Below are positions 48,860 to 57,205 of a DNA stretch of 64,000 nt, in pieces. Source of the stretch: an uncultured Pelagibacteraceae bacterium (GTDB lineage Bacteria > Pseudomonadota > Alphaproteobacteria > Pelagibacterales > Pelagibacteraceae); NCBI GenBank assembly GCA_902636075.1, contig CACPQM010000002.1, positions 62,001-126,000 on the forward strand, read 5' to 3'. Below the pieces are notes generated by a model, which did not search any database, was not told where the DNA came from, and worked only from the letters and a program-made list of their open reading frames with translations. Positions within the stretch are counted from its first letter, which is position 1. Each line of letters opens with the position of its first letter. A program made the translations under genes and the position numbers.

Positions 48860-49764
48860 ATCTGGTCTACCAAAAATAAGACAAAAAGCAAAAATAAGTA
48901 AAAAATTGAGTAAGAGAATACCTTTTTAGCCTTCTTTATTTCAAATTTATTTTTTTTGAACTTAAGAAGATCATAACAAACATAGTTGTAATAAAAGGTA
49001 AGTAATAATGAAACTATTAAGAATGTTTCGCCTGCAAAACCAATATAATAAGGCAAAATAACTACTGGTAACATTATTAAAGAATAAATAAATATATTTT
49101 TCTTAGTTTCCTCAATACCATTAGTAATAGGTAACATAGGAATTTTAGCTTTCTGATAGTCGTCTGCTTTATAAAGGCTCAATGCCCAAAAATGAGATGG
49201 GGTCCAAAAGAATATGATTAAGAAAAATGTTATCGGTTCTATTGTTAATGAGTTAGTAGCTATAGTCCAACCTATAACTGGTGGCAGTGCACCTGATGCG
49301 CCTCCAATAACAATATTTTGTGGAGTTTTTCTTTTTAACCAAATCGTATAAACAAAGACATAAAATGCTATTGTTATAGATAACAGTATAGCTGATGTTA
49401 AATTTGAAAAATAATAAAGTCCAACTATAGATATTATTGACAACACTGTTCCAAATAATAAAGCGTGTTCCCTATTAACTTTTCCTGTAGGAATGGGTCT
49501 GAGACATGTTCTTGTCATTAATTTATCAAGGTCAGCCTCATACCACATATTTAGGGCACCAGCTGCACCTGCGCCAATTGTCACAAAAAATATTGCAACT
49601 ATTGAATTAAGGAATGAAACTGAAACTGGAGCTGTTAATAATCCAACAGCACAAGTAAAGATAACCAAAGACATAACTCTTGGCTTCATTAGTAATAATA
49701 AATATTTTGAATAGGAAAAAAAACTTATAGAAACTGATTTTTTTTTAATTGTATTTGCAGTCAC
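48850..49764 (-). CDS. ctaB: Protoheme IX farnesyltransferase (heme O synthase)
   Basis: CtaB/CyoE adds a farnesyl tail to heme b to make heme o, precursor of the heme a of the adjacent oxidase. The 304-residue UbiA-family membrane protein has NMWYEADLDKLMTRTCLRPIPTG (the N-x-x-x-D-x-x-D prenyl-diphosphate motif) and a second aspartate region near YKADDYQKAKIPMLP. It is co-directional with the cox genes and 2 bases from the 87-residue membrane ORF. Confidence 0.95.
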   Translation of the reverse strand: MTANTIKKKSVSISFFSYSKYLLLLMKPRVMSLVIFTCAVGLLTAPVSVSFLNSIVAIFFVTIGAGAAGALNMWYEADLDKLMTRTCLRPIPTGKVNREHALLFGTVLSIISIVGLYYFSNLTSAILLSITIAFYVFVYTIWLKRKTPQNIVIGGASGALPPVIGWTIATNSLTIEPITFFLIIFFWTPSHFWALSLYKADDYQKAKIPMLPITNGIEETKKNIFIYSLIMLPVVILPYYIGFAGETFLIVSLLLTFYYNYVCYDLLKFKKNKFEIKKAKKVFSYSIFYLFLLFVLFLVDQIIK

Positions 49765-49766
49765 TA

Positions 49767-50030
49767 TTACTCAACATTTAGTGAAACAAATATTACAAGT
49801 AATATAACGCCTGCTATTAAAATATGATTTCCAAGATCGAATATACCCACCTTACTATTTTTTTTGTCAATTAATCTTCTACTTAAAGGTATTTGATCAT
49901 AAGGATTTATTGTGACTTTATCACCTTGTTCTTTCTGGTTTTCAACTTTTACCGAATAACCAAACCAAACTATATAAATGAAAAAAACAAATAAAATTAA
50001 GAAAAAAGCTAAGTATCCGTAGGCATCCAT
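49767..50030 (-). CDS. Small membrane protein of the cox operon, 87 residues, unknown
   Basis: Two hydrophobic helices (about residues 5-27 and 65-84) flank a polar loop with KEQGDKVTINPYDQIPLSRRLIDKK. It is packed between the subunit IV gene (2 bases) and ctaB (2 bases), so it is surely part of the oxidase operon. I do not recognise a family; it could be an accessory subunit or assembly factor. No metal-binding cysteine or histidine pattern is seen. Confidence 0.8.
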   Translation of the reverse strand: MDAYGYLAFFLILFVFFIYIVWFGYSVKVENQKEQGDKVTINPYDQIPLSRRLIDKKNSKVGIFDLGNHILIAGVILLVIFVSLNVE

Positions 50031-50032
50031 AT

Positions 50033-50392
50033 TTAAGCTCCCCCTACTACAAAATAAAAGAATCTTGAAAACAGTGTATATTTAAATTCTGCAGTCATTA
50101 AAAATATAAAACAGGCAATTGCCGTCATTGGCCATAACAGAACATTCACTAAAGCGTATCTCTCCCAAAATAAGTGCATAAAAAAGGCCATAATTAACCC
50201 TGCTTTTAAAAACATAAAGAATAATATTAGTGACCATCTCAACATTCCTTGAAATTGGTACCAGTCAACCATGTACGAGAAGAAACTTAGAACAAATAAC
50301 AACAACCAAATCCAAAGATAAATTCCTATCTTTTGAGTACTTGTTTGCTCTTCTTTTTTAGTTGTCTCGTTCATTTTGTTAGTCTCTTCCAT
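50033..50392 (-). CDS. Prokaryotic cytochrome c oxidase subunit IV-like protein
   Basis: The 119-residue protein has three membrane helices (about 24-43, 52-72 and 79-100). FLKAGLIMAFFMHLFWERY is the signature of the prokaryotic COX4 family (PF03626). These small subunits help stabilise heme-copper oxidases. It lies between coxC (8 bases) and the 87-residue ORF. Confidence 0.88.
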   Translation of the reverse strand: MEETNKMNETTKKEEQTSTQKIGIYLWIWLLLFVLSFFSYMVDWYQFQGMLRWSLILFFMFLKAGLIMAFFMHLFWERYALVNVLLWPMTAIACFIFLMTAEFKYTLFSRFFYFVVGGA

Positions 50393-50400
50393 ATATTATT

Positions 50401-51111
50401 TTACCACAAATAAAAAAATGCGAAAATGAAAACCCAAACTAGATCTACGAAGTGCCAATAAAGACCTAATATTTCAATTTCAACATAATCCCCTTTCATT
50501 TTAGTAAACCAGCCTCTTTTTTTACTCTCATAATGACCAGCAAAAACTTTATAAGTGTAAATAAATAAGAAAATCACCCCAATTGAGACATGGAAACCAT
50601 GGAAACCTGTTATCATAAAAAAGAAAGAACCAAACTGTGATGCACCAAATGGATTTCCCCACGGTCTAACACCTTCATGAATTAGTTTAGACCACTCAAA
50701 CACTTGCATTCCTACAAAAGTAAGACCACCCACAGCAGTAGCTAGAATTAGCCAACCACACATTTTACGATTTTTTTCGTAACCATATTTAACTGCTAAA
50801 GCCATTGTTCCACTACTTGTGATCAATACAAAAGTCATTATCGCAATCAGTAGAAGTGGGACAGGTACACCTCCTACATATAAAGAAAAAACCTCACTAG
50901 TGTTAGGCCAATCAACAATGGTTGATCCTCTACCTTTCATATAAGAAATTAAAAAACAGCTAAATACAAAAGTATCACTCAGTAAAAAGATCCACATCAT
51001 GGCTTTGCCCCAATGCACACCTTTAAACATTGTTTGGTCTGAACCAGTGTCAGACGCCATGCCCTTAAACCCAGGTTTAAGTTCGAAGCCGTCTATTTTT
51101 TGTTCAGACAT
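50401..51111 (-). CDS. coxC: Cytochrome c oxidase subunit III
   Basis: This 236-residue multi-pass subunit has DTFVFSCFL, FVGMQVFEWSKLI, ITGFHGFHVSIG and the C-terminal YWHFVDLVWVFIF, all typical of subunit III. It follows coxA by 10 bases. A second, more divergent subunit III-like gene lies at 54.1-54.8 kb. Confidence 0.94.
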   Translation of the reverse strand: MSEQKIDGFELKPGFKGMASDTGSDQTMFKGVHWGKAMMWIFLLSDTFVFSCFLISYMKGRGSTIVDWPNTSEVFSLYVGGVPVPLLLIAIMTFVLITSSGTMALAVKYGYEKNRKMCGWLILATAVGGLTFVGMQVFEWSKLIHEGVRPWGNPFGASQFGSFFFMITGFHGFHVSIGVIFLFIYTYKVFAGHYESKKRGWFTKMKGDYVEIEILGLYWHFVDLVWVFIFAFFYLW

Positions 51112-51121
51112 TATTTTTCTC

Positions 51122-52960
51122 TTAAGTTTTCTCTACTTCTGTGTGTATTACTTCACTAGGTGCTGTTGTTTGTGGAATAAAGTCATCCTTTGCTCCTGGA
51201 ACACTAAAGTCGTAAGGCCATCTGTGAACAACTGGAAGTCTTTCCCCAAAGTTACCATGTTCTGGCGGAACAGTAGATGTATACCATTCAAGTGAATTTG
51301 CTTTCCAAGGGTTTTGTTCAGCCTTTTTACCTGTTTTTAATGTTTTAATGATATTGAAAACTAAAATAAACTGTGCTGCACCGACTATAAATGCTGCAAT
51401 ACTTATAAATTCATTCATACCAACTGCTGATGTCATATACGGACTATCATACATTTCAAAATATCTTCTTGGAACTCCAATAAAACCTAAGTAATGCATT
51501 GGGAAATAAATTGAATAAGCTCCTAAGAAAGTAATCCAGAAGTGCCATTTTCCTAGACCTTCATGTAACATTTTTCCAGCTACTAATGGGAACCAATGAT
51601 AAACTGCGCCCATAATAACCATTAATGGTGCAATACCCATTACCATATGAAAGTGGGCTATTACAAAATATGTATCAGATAATGGAACATCAACTGAAAC
51701 ATTTCCTAAAAATATTCCAGTAATTCCACCATTTACAAATGTAACGATAAATCCTAGGCACCATAACATTACTGTGTTAATTCTAATATTTCCTCTCCAT
51801 AAAGTAAGTATCCAGTTATAAACTTTCATGGCTGTCGGAACAGCAATAATTAATGTCGTTGTTGCAAAGAAAAATCCGAACCAAGGGTTCATACCGCTAA
51901 CGTACATGTGGTGAGCCCATACAAAGAAACTTAAACCTCCAATACCAACAATTGCCCAAACCATCATTCTGTAACCAAATATGTTTTTTCTTGCATGAAC
52001 TGATATCAAGTCAGAAACTATTCCAAATGCAGGTAATGCAACAATATAAACTTCAGGGTGTCCAAAGAACCAAAACAAGTGTTGGAAAAGTATTGGGCTT
52101 CCTCCACCATATTCAAGAACCTCACCTGCCTTTAATATTGTAGGCATAAAGAAACTTGTTTGTAGAACTTTATCTAATGTCATCATTATTGCACTAACTA
52201 GTAGTGCTGGAAATGCTAACATCGCTAGTACAGTTGCTGTGAATATACCCCATACTGTTAAAGGCATTCTCATTAAAGTCATTCCTCTAGTTCTAGCTTG
52301 TAGAATTGTAATCATATAATTCAGTCCACCCATTGTGAAACCAATTACAAATAAAGATAAAGATATAAGCATTAGAAGTATTCCCATACCAGATCCTGGA
52401 GTTCCCTCCAAAATAGTTTGTGGAGGATACAAGGTCCATCCCGCTCCTGTTGGCCCACCTGGAACAAAGAAACTTGCCATTAAAACTGCAACTGCAACAA
52501 AGAACATCCAGAAGCTAAGCATATTGACATATGGGAAAACCATATCTCTTGCTCCTACCATGAGTGGAATTAGATAGTTTCCAAAGCCTCCGAGAAATAG
52601 TGCAGTTAAAAAATAAACTACCATGATCATTCCATGCATAGTTACAAATTGATAATAATGTTCTGCTGTCATGAAACCTGCTAATTCTGGAAAACCTAAT
52701 TGAAGTCTCATTAACCAAGATAAAATTAAACCTACAATTCCAGTAAATACTGCTGTTAAGAAATATTGTACTCCGATAACTTTTGCGTCCTGGCAAAAAA
52801 CCCATTTTTCGATAAAACTATGTCCATGATATAAATCTTGCTCACCAACTTCTGCTGGTCTTACATAATCTATATCTGGATTAATAGAACCAGTTGAACC
52901 ATCCATTACTTCTGATGACTGAGCTTTATATGATTTGTTGTTATCGTATTCGTCTGACAT
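51122..52960 (-). CDS. coxA: Cytochrome c oxidase subunit I
   Basis: The catalytic core with heme a, heme a3 and CuB, 612 residues, 12 main helices. The CuB/cross-link motif GHPEVY and HH in WAHHMYVSGM, plus YFVIAHFHMVMG for the heme ligands, are intact. The glutamate of GHPEV places it in the A1 type, mitochondrial-like proton-pumping oxidases. A GAGG ribosome site lies before the start. It follows coxB by 43 bases. Confidence 0.97.
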   Translation of the reverse strand: MSDEYDNNKSYKAQSSEVMDGSTGSINPDIDYVRPAEVGEQDLYHGHSFIEKWVFCQDAKVIGVQYFLTAVFTGIVGLILSWLMRLQLGFPELAGFMTAEHYYQFVTMHGMIMVVYFLTALFLGGFGNYLIPLMVGARDMVFPYVNMLSFWMFFVAVAVLMASFFVPGGPTGAGWTLYPPQTILEGTPGSGMGILLMLISLSLFVIGFTMGGLNYMITILQARTRGMTLMRMPLTVWGIFTATVLAMLAFPALLVSAIMMTLDKVLQTSFFMPTILKAGEVLEYGGGSPILFQHLFWFFGHPEVYIVALPAFGIVSDLISVHARKNIFGYRMMVWAIVGIGGLSFFVWAHHMYVSGMNPWFGFFFATTTLIIAVPTAMKVYNWILTLWRGNIRINTVMLWCLGFIVTFVNGGITGIFLGNVSVDVPLSDTYFVIAHFHMVMGIAPLMVIMGAVYHWFPLVAGKMLHEGLGKWHFWITFLGAYSIYFPMHYLGFIGVPRRYFEMYDSPYMTSAVGMNEFISIAAFIVGAAQFILVFNIIKTLKTGKKAEQNPWKANSLEWYTSTVPPEHGNFGERLPVVHRWPYDFSVPGAKDDFIPQTTAPSEVIHTEVEKT

Positions 52961-53003
52961 ATTTTTATCCTCTATATATATTTTTTTTTAAATTAATAAA
53001 TTG

Positions 53004-53840
53004 TTATTTTTTGGCCAATTTGTTCCCATCCACGTTTAATTTTTCATATCTGGCAGATAATTGCTCAAAAGTTTCTTGCTCGCTTAGCCAAACTTCATAG
53101 TCAGCTTTATCTTGGACCTCAACACCACCTCTCATTGCGTAGTGTCCGACACCACAGTACTCGGCACATAACACTTCGTATTCACCTACTTTGTTAGGTT
53201 CAAACCAATAGAAAGTAACCGTTCCTGGAACTGCATCCATTTTTGCTCTAAATTGTGGAACATACCAATTATGAAGTACGTCTACTGATCTTAATAAAAT
53301 TTTTACAGGTCTATTGTTTTCTAAATTTATAACATCGCTCTCAACCATTATATCATCTCTTCCAAACGGATCATCAGGGTTGATACCAAATGGATTATTG
53401 TCAGCAATGTTTCTTACTTGTGTAGTTCCTAATTTTCCATCTGCACCAGGTAGTCTATATTGCCATCCCCATTGCCATGCCATCACATCAACTTCGATTG
53501 CATTCTTTGGAACATTTACATATTGATTCCAAATAATAAGACCAGGTGCTAGTAAAGCAGCAACTCCTAAGGTAGTTGCCCATGTTAAGATTTTTTCTAA
53601 TTTTTTATCCTCAGGTTTATATTCTGCTCTTCTATCTTCTTTATGTGAGTATCTAAAAACACAGTAAATCATAAATAGACAAACAGCTACGAAAACTCCT
53701 CCACCTACCCAAAAGGTGAGAGTTATAGTATCATCCATTCCACCCCAGTTTGATGCTATATCAGTCCAATACCAAGGGGTAAAAATATGAAATAAGACAG
53801 ATCCGATGATTACTAATAAAAAAATTATTCCTGCATGCAT
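53004..53840 (-). CDS. coxB: Cytochrome c oxidase subunit II
   Basis: Subunit II takes electrons from cytochrome c at its CuA centre. The 278-residue protein has three hydrophobic N-terminal stretches (about 4-20, 41-64 and 88-108) and a periplasmic cupredoxin domain: VDVLHNWYVP gives the first histidine and CAEYCGVGHYAM gives both cysteines, the second histidine and the methionine. MAWQWGWQY is the usual aromatic electron-entry patch. TATATA (53852-53847, minus strand) ends 6 bases before its ATG. Confidence 0.96.
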   Translation of the reverse strand: MHAGIIFLLVIIGSVLFHIFTPWYWTDIASNWGGMDDTITLTFWVGGGVFVAVCLFMIYCVFRYSHKEDRRAEYKPEDKKLEKILTWATTLGVAALLAPGLIIWNQYVNVPKNAIEVDVMAWQWGWQYRLPGADGKLGTTQVRNIADNNPFGINPDDPFGRDDIMVESDVINLENNRPVKILLRSVDVLHNWYVPQFRAKMDAVPGTVTFYWFEPNKVGEYEVLCAEYCGVGHYAMRGGVEVQDKADYEVWLSEQETFEQLSARYEKLNVDGNKLAKK

Positions 53841-53846
53841 AAAGCT

Positions 53847-53852
53847 TATATA
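53847..53852 (-). promoter_or_regulatory. -10 box candidate of the coxB-coxA-coxC operon
   Basis: TATATA ends 6 bases before the coxB ATG, which would give a near-leaderless transcript. The palindrome at 53875-53891 lies upstream, at a distance suited to a regulator. Confidence 0.35.
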
Positions 53853-53874
53853 GAAGAATAATCCTATAAATACC

Positions 53875-53891
53875 TATGACAAAATGTCATA
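53875..53891. promoter_or_regulatory. Palindromic candidate operator between coxB and the HIG1-like gene
   Basis: TATGACA-AAA-TGTCATA is a perfect inverted repeat with 7-base arms and a 3-base spacer. The arms include two G/C pairs each, which is notable in this AT-rich DNA. It sits near the -35 position of the + strand promoter and upstream of the coxB -10. The regulator is unknown. Confidence 0.45.
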
Positions 53892-53911
53892 AAACATATT
53901 AATTATACTAA

Positions 53912-53917
53912 TATAAT
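53912..53917 (+). promoter_or_regulatory. -10 box of the HIG1-like gene
   Basis: TATAAT ends 10 bases before the ATG at 53928; the -35 region overlaps the TATGACA/TGTCATA palindrome. Confidence 0.45.
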
Positions 53918-53927
53918 CAATAACTTT

Positions 53928-54119
53928 ATGCTCGGTAAATTAGGTATTTTAATAACAATTCTTGCTTTGGTTTTAGCATTCTATTTTGTAATTTCTTTGG
54001 GTGCAGGAAGATTTTCAAAAGGAGAGACAAAACCCGAAACTAAAAGATATCTAAGATCAGTAAATATACTTTTAATTATAATTGCAGTGTTTGGATCAGT
54101 GTTAGTTTTATTTATGTAA
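53928..54119 (+). CDS. Twin-transmembrane small protein, HIG1-domain-like
   Basis: The 63-residue product has two helices (about 5-25 and 45-62) joined by a charged loop, AGRFSKGETKPETKRYLRSVN. The layout resembles the bacterial HIG1/twin-TM proteins, in which a 'G..FN.K..NKLMR.R' loop joins two helices. Mitochondrial HIG1 proteins (Rcf1) associate with cytochrome oxidase. Sitting between coxB and a subunit III paralogue supports this, but the match is by eye and weak. It faces the subunit III-like gene tail to tail with one base between. Confidence 0.6.
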   Translation: MLGKLGILITILALVLAFYFVISLGAGRFSKGETKPETKRYLRSVNILLIIIAVFGSVLVLFM

Positions 54120-54120
54120 A

Positions 54121-54798
54121 TTATGCAATCAAAGATTTGCAAAATTCTATAACAGTATCATTGTATGCAAACATTATTGTAAAGAAAACTAGCCAAACTA
54201 TAAATAAAAATAACCAGTACAATGAAAGAGCATTAATACTTTTTTCCTCTTTTTTATAATCTTTCTCATCTAATTTAAAAATTTTTGAGCTTACTTTGCC
54301 CCAGAAATAAAGACCTCCTAGAAGATGAATACCATGTAATGCGGTAAAGAAATAATAAGATGAAAAATATGTATTGGTTGAAACAAAATTTCCACTTTTC
54401 ATAAGTTGATACCATAAAGCTAACTGGAGAAATAAAAATATATAACTTAAAGCACCTACATAAATTAGATTTCTTTTTATTGTGTTTGTAATTCCATTTT
54501 TTAAATCTTTACTTATTCTGTTAAAAAATATTGTTACTAGAATTAAGACCAATGTGTTTATCCAAAGTAAATTTGTCTTCAATATAAAAGTTGTATCTTG
54601 TTCAGGAGGTAGTGAGTAAAGATAACCAGTAAAAATCAAGCTAAATAAAGTTGTACTTACTCCAAAAATAATAATAACAGCTGACATTTGATTTGAAATT
54701 TCAAATGTTTTTCCGGAGTGGCCACTATCGATTAATGCTTGATCTTGTTCCCAAGGTTTTTCAGTTAATGTGCCAAATATTTTCTTTAATAGAGACAT
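54121..54798 (-). CDS. Second, divergent cytochrome c oxidase subunit III-like protein
   Basis: This 225-residue multi-pass protein has the subunit III pattern in its second half (YYFFTALHGIHLLGGLYFWG and ALSLYWLFLFIVWLVFF, equivalent to the 'FHG.H...G' and 'YWHFVD.VW' blocks of coxC). The N-terminal half is divergent, and the aspartate of 'YWHFVD' is absent. It is separated from the main cox operon by the opposite-strand HIG1-like gene. It may be an alternative subunit or an assembly protein. Its start is divergent from sco with 36 bases between. Confidence 0.8.
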   Translation of the reverse strand: MSLLKKIFGTLTEKPWEQDQALIDSGHSGKTFEISNQMSAVIIIFGVSTTLFSLIFTGYLYSLPPEQDTTFILKTNLLWINTLVLILVTIFFNRISKDLKNGITNTIKRNLIYVGALSYIFLFLQLALWYQLMKSGNFVSTNTYFSSYYFFTALHGIHLLGGLYFWGKVSSKIFKLDEKDYKKEEKSINALSLYWLFLFIVWLVFFTIMFAYNDTVIEFCKSLIA

Positions 54799-54819
54799 AA
54801 TGTTTATATAGTTCCTATA

Positions 54820-54825
54820 TATAAT
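54820..54825 (+). promoter_or_regulatory. -10 box of the sco gene
   Basis: TATAAT ends 9 bases before the sco ATG at 54835. On the minus strand TATATA (54810-54805) ends 6 bases before the divergent subunit III-like start, so the 36-base gap appears to hold two near-leaderless promoters. Confidence 0.45.
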
Positions 54826-54834
54826 TTTACAATA

Positions 54835-55422
54835 ATGAAAATAAAAACCTCAATTGCAGTACTGACTGGATGTTTAACAATATTCTTTTTTTTGATGCTT
54901 CCAGTATTTCTATCTATGAAAGAACAAAAAGACCAATCAGTCGCAGCATTTAAGGGCTCAGATTTTGAGCTTAAAGATATGAACAATAATATTATAACTC
55001 AAGAATCTTTTGATGGACCTTTGACTGCAATTTTTTTTGGTTTTACAAATTGTCCTGATATTTGTCCAATGACTTTAAATAAAATGGATATCGCATTGAA
55101 TAGAATAAAGAAAAATAAAAAAAAAGATTTAAAAGTTTTTTTTATTAGCGTTGATCCTAAAAGAGATACTCCAGAGGTTATTAAAGATTACCTGAGAAAT
55201 TTTGATAACAAGTTTGTTGGAATAACAGGAGATCCAGGTGAAATTTTTTTATTGTCACAATCATGGGGAATAATCAGTCAAAAAATTTTTTTTGAAAATG
55301 GCGATTACAATGTTGATCACAGCTCACCTGTGATTCTACTAAAAGATGGAAAGTATATTGCTAAAATTTCTCATAGAGACGATATTAAAAAATCAATCAA
55401 ATTAATCAACAAATATTTATAA
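54835..55422 (+). CDS. Sco1/SenC/PrrC-family copper chaperone
   Basis: Sco proteins deliver copper or electrons to the CuA site of subunit II. The 195-residue protein has one N-terminal membrane anchor (about 6-28) and a thioredoxin fold with copper ligands C73 and C77 (CPDICPMT) and H162 (VDHSSP). No ctaG gene, the usual CuB chaperone, appears in the adjoining cox region. It overlaps rsmE tail to tail by 6 bases. Confidence 0.94.
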   Translation: MKIKTSIAVLTGCLTIFFFLMLPVFLSMKEQKDQSVAAFKGSDFELKDMNNNIITQESFDGPLTAIFFGFTNCPDICPMTLNKMDIALNRIKKNKKKDLKVFFISVDPKRDTPEVIKDYLRNFDNKFVGITGDPGEIFLLSQSWGIISQKIFFENGDYNVDHSSPVILLKDGKYIAKISHRDDIKKSIKLINKYL

Positions 55423-56127
55423 ATTCAAAATATAACTAAGTATTGATATTGACGATATTACTGCTGTCTCTGATCTGAGAATATTTTCATTAATTTTAAA
55501 TGATTTTACATCTTTAAAATTTAAAATATTATTCCTTTCTTGTTCTGAAAAATCACCCTCGGGTCCAATTATAATACACAAAGATTTATTTCTGTCTTTA
55601 TTTAACTCAATTTTTTTATTTATAGTATTAAGGTCGGTAAATATTAATTCTATTTTATTTTCATTTTTTTTTAAGAAACTTTTTAAGTTTTGAGGTTTTT
55701 CTAAAGACGGGAGGTTCATTCTATTTGACTGCTCTGTTGCCTCTATAATTATTTTTTCTAATCTCTCAGAATTAATCTTTCTAACAATTGTTCTATCAAA
55801 AATAATTGGAATAAATTTAGTTACACCCAATTCAGTAGCTTTCTGTATCATGAAATTTGAATAATTTGATTTAATTGGCGAAAATGCCAACCAAATATCT
55901 ACTGGGTTTTCTTTATTTCTTAATTTTTCCTGAACACTAAATTCAACTTTGCCACTACTGATGTTATTAATTTTAGCTAACCACTCACCGTTTTTATTAA
56001 ATAGTGAAAAATTTTCACCAATTTTAACTCTCATTACTTTTGTTAAATAATGTGATTGTGGTTTTTCAAGCCAAGAATTAAAATTAAGAGATAAACTTTC
56101 AGGAAAAAATATTCTAATATTACTCAT
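55417..56127 (-). CDS. rsmE: 16S rRNA (uracil(1498)-N(3))-methyltransferase
   Basis: RsmE is a SPOUT methyltransferase acting on U1498 in the ribosomal decoding region. The 236-residue protein has an N-terminal PUA-like part (HYLTKVMRVKIGENF), then ATELGVTKFIPIIFDRT and ATEQSNRMNLP, and the knot motif IIGPEGDFSEQE, with LRSETAVISS at the end. All are typical. It is divergent from the HAD gene by 16 bases. Confidence 0.95.
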   Translation of the reverse strand: MSNIRIFFPESLSLNFNSWLEKPQSHYLTKVMRVKIGENFSLFNKNGEWLAKINNISSGKVEFSVQEKLRNKENPVDIWLAFSPIKSNYSNFMIQKATELGVTKFIPIIFDRTIVRKINSERLEKIIIEATEQSNRMNLPSLEKPQNLKSFLKKNENKIELIFTDLNTINKKIELNKDRNKSLCIIIGPEGDFSEQERNNILNFKDVKSFKINENILRSETAVISSISILSYILNL

Positions 56128-56143
56128 ATCAAGAAAGTAATTT

Positions 56144-56803
56144 ATGAAAAATATTAAAGCAATAATTTTCGATGCCTATGGAACTTTATTTGACGTCAAT
56201 TCTGCAGCAGAAAAATGTAAAGATAAAATTGGAAGCAAATGGGAGAGTTTTTCAAATTATTGGCGAACAACTCAGCTAGAATATACTTGGCTTAGAAGTC
56301 TAATGAAAAGACATAAAGATTTTTGGGAAATCACTGAGGATAGTTTAGATAAATCAATGAAAGTTTTTAATATTAATCCTAATATGAAAAGTGAATTACT
56401 TGATCTTTATAAAATTCTTTCCCCTTATCCAGAAGTAAAAGAAACTCTACAATTATTAAAAGAAAAAAATTACAAACTATCAATACTTTCAAATGGAACT
56501 CCTTCCCTTCTCAATGAATTGGTCTCCAGTAATAATCTTAAAGTTTTTGATGATATTTTTTCCGCAGAGAAAGTAGGTATTTTTAAGCCAGACTCAAAAG
56601 TATACGATATTCCAGTTAAAAAATATAAGATTGAAAAACATGAAGTCGCCTTTTTAAGCGCAAATACATGGGATGTTTCTGGTGGCGGTAATTATGGTTT
56701 TAATGCTATTTGGGTGAATAGAAATAATATTATTTTTGATAATCTAGATTACTCTCCTGAAAATCAGATTAATAATCTTAAACACTTACTTGATATTATT
56801 TAA
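56144..56803 (+). CDS. HAD-superfamily hydrolase, haloacid dehalogenase type II-like
   Basis: The 219-residue enzyme has nucleophile D10 in FDAYGTLFD, the mid-protein LSNGTPSLL, K in KPDSKVYDIP and the type II dehalogenase block SANTWDVSGGGNYGFNAIWVNR. RTTQLEYTWLRSLM matches the substrate-side arginine/tyrosine region. These features fit L-2-haloacid dehalogenases, which hydrolyse 2-haloalkanoates, but the actual substrate is not known. It starts a four-gene + strand run with DoxX, pirin and a quinone reductase. Confidence 0.88.
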   Translation: MKNIKAIIFDAYGTLFDVNSAAEKCKDKIGSKWESFSNYWRTTQLEYTWLRSLMKRHKDFWEITEDSLDKSMKVFNINPNMKSELLDLYKILSPYPEVKETLQLLKEKNYKLSILSNGTPSLLNELVSSNNLKVFDDIFSAEKVGIFKPDSKVYDIPVKKYKIEKHEVAFLSANTWDVSGGGNYGFNAIWVNRNNIIFDNLDYSPENQINNLKHLLDII

Positions 56804-56824
56804 ACAAGTCATTATTTTAAAATT

Positions 56825-57196
56825 ATGACAAACATTTTAGATCTTGTTGCAAGAATTTTAATTTCAGCTTTATTTCTTCTTAATGGTGTTTTTAAAATTA
56901 GTAATTATGATGGAACAGTTGGCTGGATGGAGGGCTTTGGAATACCAGGAATTTTAATTATACCAGCAATAATTTTGGAGATAGTTGGACCTATCTTAAT
57001 TATATTAGGCTATAGAGCAAAAATTGCAGCAGGTTTATTAAGTCTATTTTGTATTGCTACAGCAGTAATTTTTCACAATGATTTTTCGGACCATATGCAA
57101 TTAGGATCTTTTTTGAAAAATGTAGCATTAGCAGGTGGGTTTCTATTTATATTCGTAAACGGAACTAAAGATTTTAGTTTAGATAAGAAATTTTAA
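56825..57196 (+). CDS. DoxX-family membrane protein
   Basis: The 123-residue protein has four helices. The N-terminal DLVARILISALFLLNGVFKI and the mid-region EIVGPILIILGYRAKIAAGLL match the DoxX/SURF4-like family. Roles vary and include oxidative stress or quinone-linked redox reactions. It lies 21 bases after the HAD gene and 9 bases before pirin; DoxX-pirin pairs are common in bacteria. Confidence 0.85.
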   Translation: MTNILDLVARILISALFLLNGVFKISNYDGTVGWMEGFGIPGILIIPAIILEIVGPILIILGYRAKIAAGLLSLFCIATAVIFHNDFSDHMQLGSFLKNVALAGGFLFIFVNGTKDFSLDKKF

Positions 57197-57205
57197 ATAA
57201 ATAAT

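Noticed and set aside
50999..51295. 98-codon open frame on the plus strand
   Set aside because: Lies across the coxA-coxC junction antisense to both; no supporting motif or ribosome site.
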